A stretch of 64,000 bases of DNA, taken from positions 62,001 through 126,000 of the forward strand of contig NZ_VFIA01000005.1 in assembly GCF_014282275.1 (NCBI RefSeq), written 5' to 3'. How positions within the stretch are numbered: the first letter of the stretch is position 1; each line of letters begins with the position of its first letter. The DNA is from Spirosoma utsteinense. Lineage in GTDB: Bacteria > Bacteroidota > Bacteroidia > Cytophagales > Spirosomataceae. Below the pieces are notes generated by a model. That model saw nothing but the letters and a program-made list of their open reading frames with translations, searched no databases and had not been told where the DNA came from. The translations under genes were made by a program, and so were the position numbers. This document shows, one piece after another, positions 61,378 to 64,000 of the stretch.

Positions 61378-61940
61378 ACGTTGGTTTTATTTGCGAAGGA
61401 GATACGGAAGTCAAAATCGTTAAATCTGGTGCGTTTCAAAAGCTGCTGGCTGAGTCAGCTTTACAATGCGTTTCACCCATCGAAGATGCGGACGGCAACG
61501 GTAACCTGTTGCCCCATAACATTCGGGAAAAACGTGTGACGCTTACGAAAGCTGGCGCTCGAACGATTTTTGTCTTAACGGATCTCGACAACGACGCATC
61601 GGTCAGTGACGCCCGACAACGAATTGGCGAGCACTCGGACCAGTGTATCGTTGTAGCGGTTCGTGAAGCCGAGGCCTGGTTTCTGGCGGATTCAGCTACG
61701 CTGAGTGCGCTGCTGGGTAAGCCCATTTATGTTGATTATCCAGAACAGGAATTAAAACCGTTCGAGACGATCAGGCGTTTATTTTTGGCACAAACAGGGC
61801 GCGGTGTTGGCACAAAACCCATTCTGGCCCGGCGAATGCTTAAGTACGGTTTCACCATCGAAAACGCGGCCCGGCACCCAAACTGCCCCAGTGCCAATTA
61901 TTTTTTAACCAAATTGCAAACCCTCGCTTCGGCGAACTAA
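61371..61940 (+). CDS. TOPRIM-like (DUF4276-type) protein paired with the AAA ATPase
   Basis: 189 residues; the ATG overlaps the end of the ATPase gene by 7 bases, implying coupled translation. VGFICEGDTEVKIV (E9, D11) followed by VLTDLDND (D71, D73, D75) is the acidic pattern of TOPRIM-like metal nucleases, and EAEAWFLAD (99-107) resembles a motif near the end of such DUF4276/RloB/DUF4435-type proteins. I judge the family to be DUF4276-like, but cannot exclude another TOPRIM group. Known ATPase-TOPRIM pairs act in phage defence (for example PARIS); this one is unproven. Confidence 0.7.
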   Translation: MVDVGFICEGDTEVKIVKSGAFQKLLAESALQCVSPIEDADGNGNLLPHNIREKRVTLTKAGARTIFVLTDLDNDASVSDARQRIGEHSDQCIVVAVREAEAWFLADSATLSALLGKPIYVDYPEQELKPFETIRRLFLAQTGRGVGTKPILARRMLKYGFTIENAARHPNCPSANYFLTKLQTLASAN

Positions 61941-61966
61941 CAGACGCAAAAGATTGCGTTTCTACA
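61941..61966. repeat. GAGACGCAA palindrome, copy 2 (decayed left arm)
   Basis: CAGACGCAA, loop AAGA, TTGCGTTTCTACA. The right arm equals copy 1 with one change (C to T), and the left arm lost the GTAG part. It abuts the stop of the TOPRIM-like gene and precedes the transketolase C gene. Confidence 0.75.
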
Positions 61967-61972
61967 TAGTTT

Positions 61973-62929
61973 ATGAAAAAATACGAATACACCGAAAAGA
62001 AAGATACCCGCTCGGGTTTCGGCGCGGGCATTGCAGAGCTGGGACGCTCTAACCCCAATGTGATCGCCCTCACCGCCGACCTGGCCGGATCGCTGAAACT
62101 CGAAACGTTCATCAAAGAAAATCCCGAGCGCTTCATTCAGTGCGGCATTGCCGAAGCCAACATGATTGGTGTATCGGCGGGGCTGACCATTGGCGGAAAA
62201 ATCCCCTTCGCTACTACGTTTGCTAACTTCGCTACGGGTCGGGTTTATGACCAGATTCGGCAGTCGGTAGCTTATTCGAACAAAAATGTTAAAATATGCG
62301 CTTCCCATGCGGGTGTAACGCTGGGCGAAGATGGCGCTACGCACCAGATCCTGGAGGATTTGGGCATGATGAAAATGCTGCCTAACATGACCGTTATCAA
62401 TCCCTGCGATTATAACCAGACCAAGGCCGCTACCATCGCCATTGCCGCTTACGAAGGGCCCGTTTATCTTCGGTTTGGCCGGCCTGTGATTCCGGTCTTT
62501 ACCCCTGCCGACCAGACGTTCGAGATTGGCAAAGCCTGGCACGTTAACGAAGGGTCGGATGTATCGATCTTCTGCACAGGTCACCTGGTTTGGGAATCGA
62601 TCAAAGCGGGCGAGATCCTGGCTGCGGAAGGCATCGAAGCGGATATCATCAATATTCACACGATCAAACCCCTCGATGAGGAAGCTATTCTGGCGTCGAT
62701 CAGAAAAACGGGCTGCGCCGTATCGGCCGAAGAGCATATGTTCAACGGCGGCTTAGGCGACAGCGTGGCGCAGGTTTTGGCCCGCAATTTCCCCGCCCCG
62801 CTGGAATACGTTGGCGTTCATGATACCTTTGGTGAAAGCGGTACGCCCGACGAGCTGATGAAGAAATATGGACTCACTGCCGATAAGATCGTTGAGCAGG
62901 TGAAAAAAGTAATGGCCAGAAAACAGTAG
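61973..62929 (+). CDS. Transketolase, C-terminal subunit
   Basis: 318 residues: pyrimidine-binding and C-terminal domains. Marks are FGAGIAELGRSNPNVIALTADL in part, RFIQCGIAEANMIGVSAGL with the catalytic Glu of the family, PFATTFANFATGRVYDQIRQSVAYS, SHAGVTLGEDGATHQ and FGESGTPDELMKKYGL. It must combine with the N subunit from 59497-60354. The ATG at 61973 starts 6 bases after the copy 2 palindrome. Confidence 0.95.
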   Translation: MKKYEYTEKKDTRSGFGAGIAELGRSNPNVIALTADLAGSLKLETFIKENPERFIQCGIAEANMIGVSAGLTIGGKIPFATTFANFATGRVYDQIRQSVAYSNKNVKICASHAGVTLGEDGATHQILEDLGMMKMLPNMTVINPCDYNQTKAATIAIAAYEGPVYLRFGRPVIPVFTPADQTFEIGKAWHVNEGSDVSIFCTGHLVWESIKAGEILAAEGIEADIINIHTIKPLDEEAILASIRKTGCAVSAEEHMFNGGLGDSVAQVLARNFPAPLEYVGVHDTFGESGTPDELMKKYGLTADKIVEQVKKVMARKQ

Positions 62930-62952
62930 AGAAAGCAACCCCCTGCGTCTCG
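62926..62952. repeat. Decayed GAGACGCAA palindrome, copy 3
   Basis: GTAGAGAAAGCAA, loop CCCC, then CTGCGTCTCGG. It is a degenerate form of the same element and overlaps the transketolase C stop codon (the TAG is the GTAG of the repeat). Confidence 0.55.
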
Positions 62953-63010
62953 GGCTCTGGTGCATTCATACTACATCCGGTCAGAAGACGCTTCAATTGC
63001 TAATGCCTGT

Positions 63011-63035
63011 GAGACGCGAAGGGTCGCGTCTCTAC
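63011..63035. repeat. GAGACGCGA palindrome, copy 4
   Basis: GAGACGCGA, loop AGGG, TCGCGTCTCTAC. It has matching changes in both arms (CAA/TTG to CGA/TCG), so pairing is kept. It precedes the ECF sigma gene by 10 bases. Confidence 0.75.
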
Positions 63036-63045
63036 CTGTAAACGA

Positions 63046-63618
63046 ATGACTGACGCAGAACTCCTCGCTAAATACCGCGATCCGTCGAGCCGGAATTATG
63101 CCTTTAATCTGCTGGTACGTCAGTACCAGCAGAAAATTTATTGGCATATCCGTAAGATGGTTATCGATCACGACGACGCCGATGATTTGGTGCAGGAAAC
63201 GTTTATAAAAGTGTGGAACAGCCTGGAACAGTTTCGGGGTGATAGTCAGTTATATACCTGGATATACCGGATTGCTACAAACGAATGCCTGAACTTCCTG
63301 AGCAAGAAGCGTCGACGGTTTTTCCTGCCCATTGGCGATGTGGAAGGTGAGTTGATGGAAAAGCTGGAAAGTAATTCCGATTTCGTCACCTCGGGGGGCG
63401 AGTTGAGCGGGGAGCAGATACAGATGAAGCTACAAAAAGCCCTGCTGAAGCTACCCGATAAACAACGGCTGGTCTTTAACATGAAATACTTCGACGACAT
63501 GAAGTACGAAGAGATTTCGGAGATCACGGGTACATCGGTAGGTGCGTTGAAAGCGTCATATCACCTCGCCGTTAAAAAAATCGAGGATTATCTGACAAAA
63601 ACAGACACAACTGATTAA
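63046..63618 (+). CDS. ECF-type RNA polymerase sigma factor
   Basis: 190 residues: sigma region 2 (VRQYQQKIYWHIRKMV, DADDLVQETFIKVWNSL, YTWIYRIATNECLNFL) and region 4 (KLPDKQRLVFNMKYFDDMKYEEISEITGTSVGALKASYHLAVKKI). It lacks region 3, as ECF sigma factors do. The next gene has a membrane helix and may be its anti-sigma factor. Regulon unknown. Confidence 0.93.
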   Translation: MTDAELLAKYRDPSSRNYAFNLLVRQYQQKIYWHIRKMVIDHDDADDLVQETFIKVWNSLEQFRGDSQLYTWIYRIATNECLNFLSKKRRRFFLPIGDVEGELMEKLESNSDFVTSGGELSGEQIQMKLQKALLKLPDKQRLVFNMKYFDDMKYEEISEITGTSVGALKASYHLAVKKIEDYLTKTDTTD

Positions 63619-63692
63619 ACCCCAGTCCTCCTGGGCTGTCCAATTCCAAACGACGTAAACAACAAATCGTGTGACTTGTACACACATACCTA

Positions 63693-64000
63693 ATGGATAC
63701 GAATAATCCCTTCCGGCTTGACGAATTACCACCTGAACACCCACTTCGGCAACAGCCGTTTACGGTGCCCGATGGCTACTTCGATCAGTTACCATCCCGC
63801 GTACAGGCCCGTGTTGCGCGTCGGTCTAAACCAGCGTTCTCAATCAGCTGGTCGTGGCAACGAACGGTGACCTCGCTGGCAGGGGCTAGTCTTATCGCTG
63901 TATTGGTCTGGCAAACGCTGCCCCAACGTCAGGAGTCGCTGGGTCGCGAGGCATTGACGGGAGTGAGTGATGACGTCATCGCAGCGTATCTGGACGATCA
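63693..64000 (+). CDS. Putative anti-sigma-like membrane protein (5' part)
   Basis: The frame opens at the ATG 63693 and runs off the end of the window (about 102 residues). A hydrophilic N-terminal region (MDTNNPFRLDELPPEHPLRQ, then VPDGYFDQLPSRVQARVARR) is followed by one hydrophobic segment (VTSLAGASLIAVLVW). The location 74 bases after an ECF sigma gene and the cytoplasmic-part-then-helix order suggest an anti-sigma partner; no zinc-binding HxxxCxxC motif is seen in the visible part, so this is inference. Confidence 0.6.
   Translation, partial: MDTNNPFRLDELPPEHPLRQQPFTVPDGYFDQLPSRVQARVARRSKPAFSISWSWQRTVTSLAGASLIAVLVWQTLPQRQESLGREALTGVSDDVIAAYLDD

Noticed and set aside
61937..62737. 266-codon minus-strand frame opposite transketolase C
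   Set aside because: Antisense shadow of a conserved enzyme gene.

Overview
The window reads as chromosomal DNA of a Bacteroidota bacterium of the order Cytophagales, most like Spirosoma or a close relative. This rests on protein character, not on a database match. The signs are a transketolase encoded as two separate subunit genes, a DUF3822 gene beside coaD, a ccmBCDEF-type cytochrome c maturation cluster with a CXXXY-type CcmE, a DUF937-OmpA fusion, GTG/TTG starts with weak Shine-Dalgarno sequences, and the Bacteroidota -7 promoter word TAnnTTTG placed 17-43 bases before several starts. Base composition is near 50-55% G+C almost throughout. About 64 genes are supported on both strands, mostly single genes or short operons. 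No rRNA, tRNA, CRISPR array or insertion sequence with a transposase was seen.

Layout. 1-1 kb: end of xseA, then xseB. 1.1-7.2 kb: envelope and stress-like genes, including a DUF937-OmpA protein, two membrane-tailed SDR paralogues, a DUF4126-like protein, a DUF4136 lipoprotein and a TspO-like membrane protein. 7.4-14.4 kb: an MsbA-like exporter, a CorC-type protein, two Nudix hydrolases, coaD-DUF3822 and a CBS-pair protein. 14.5-22.7 kb: a RecD-like helicase, DUF4126, an exported Asp-box protein, htpG, a rhodanese, a bestrophin, dapF and rplS. 22.8-28.1 kb: nnrD/E fusion, feoAB and a TauE-like transporter. 28.2-33.2 kb: the cytochrome c maturation operon ccmB-C-D-E-F. 33.3-46.5 kb: a second CorC-type protein, a sensor kinase broken by an in-frame TAG, pyrE, OsmC, a flavin disulfide oxidoreductase, an ABC-F ATPase, DUF2461, murI, alaS and a MerR regulator. 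46.5-52.7 kb: a dihaem peroxidase fusion, a PhoX-like lipoprotein, dprA, an orphan eutC and a GNAT acetyltransferase. 52.9-59.4 kb: a LolD-like ATPase, sucC, an M48 lipoprotein protease, an FAH-family enzyme, an M23 peptidase and bcp. 59.5-64 kb: transketolase N and C subunit genes separated by a two-gene AAA ATPase/TOPRIM-like cassette, then an ECF sigma factor and the start of a probable anti-sigma-like membrane protein.

The most notable locus is 60.4-61.9 kb. An OLD/RecF-like ATPase gene and an overlapping TOPRIM-like gene sit between the two halves of transketolase and are bracketed by copies of a short GAGACGCAA palindrome. The centre of the ATPase gene is much poorer in G+C (about 36% by hand count) than its ends. 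The arrangement resembles two-gene defence modules, but that role is inference. Other notable features are a CAG-to-TAG-type interruption of a histidine kinase, with an internal copy of the same linker showing the expected CAG; the CcmE Cys variant; an orphan eutC overlapping dprA; and several long intergenic inverted repeats built from short tandem words.
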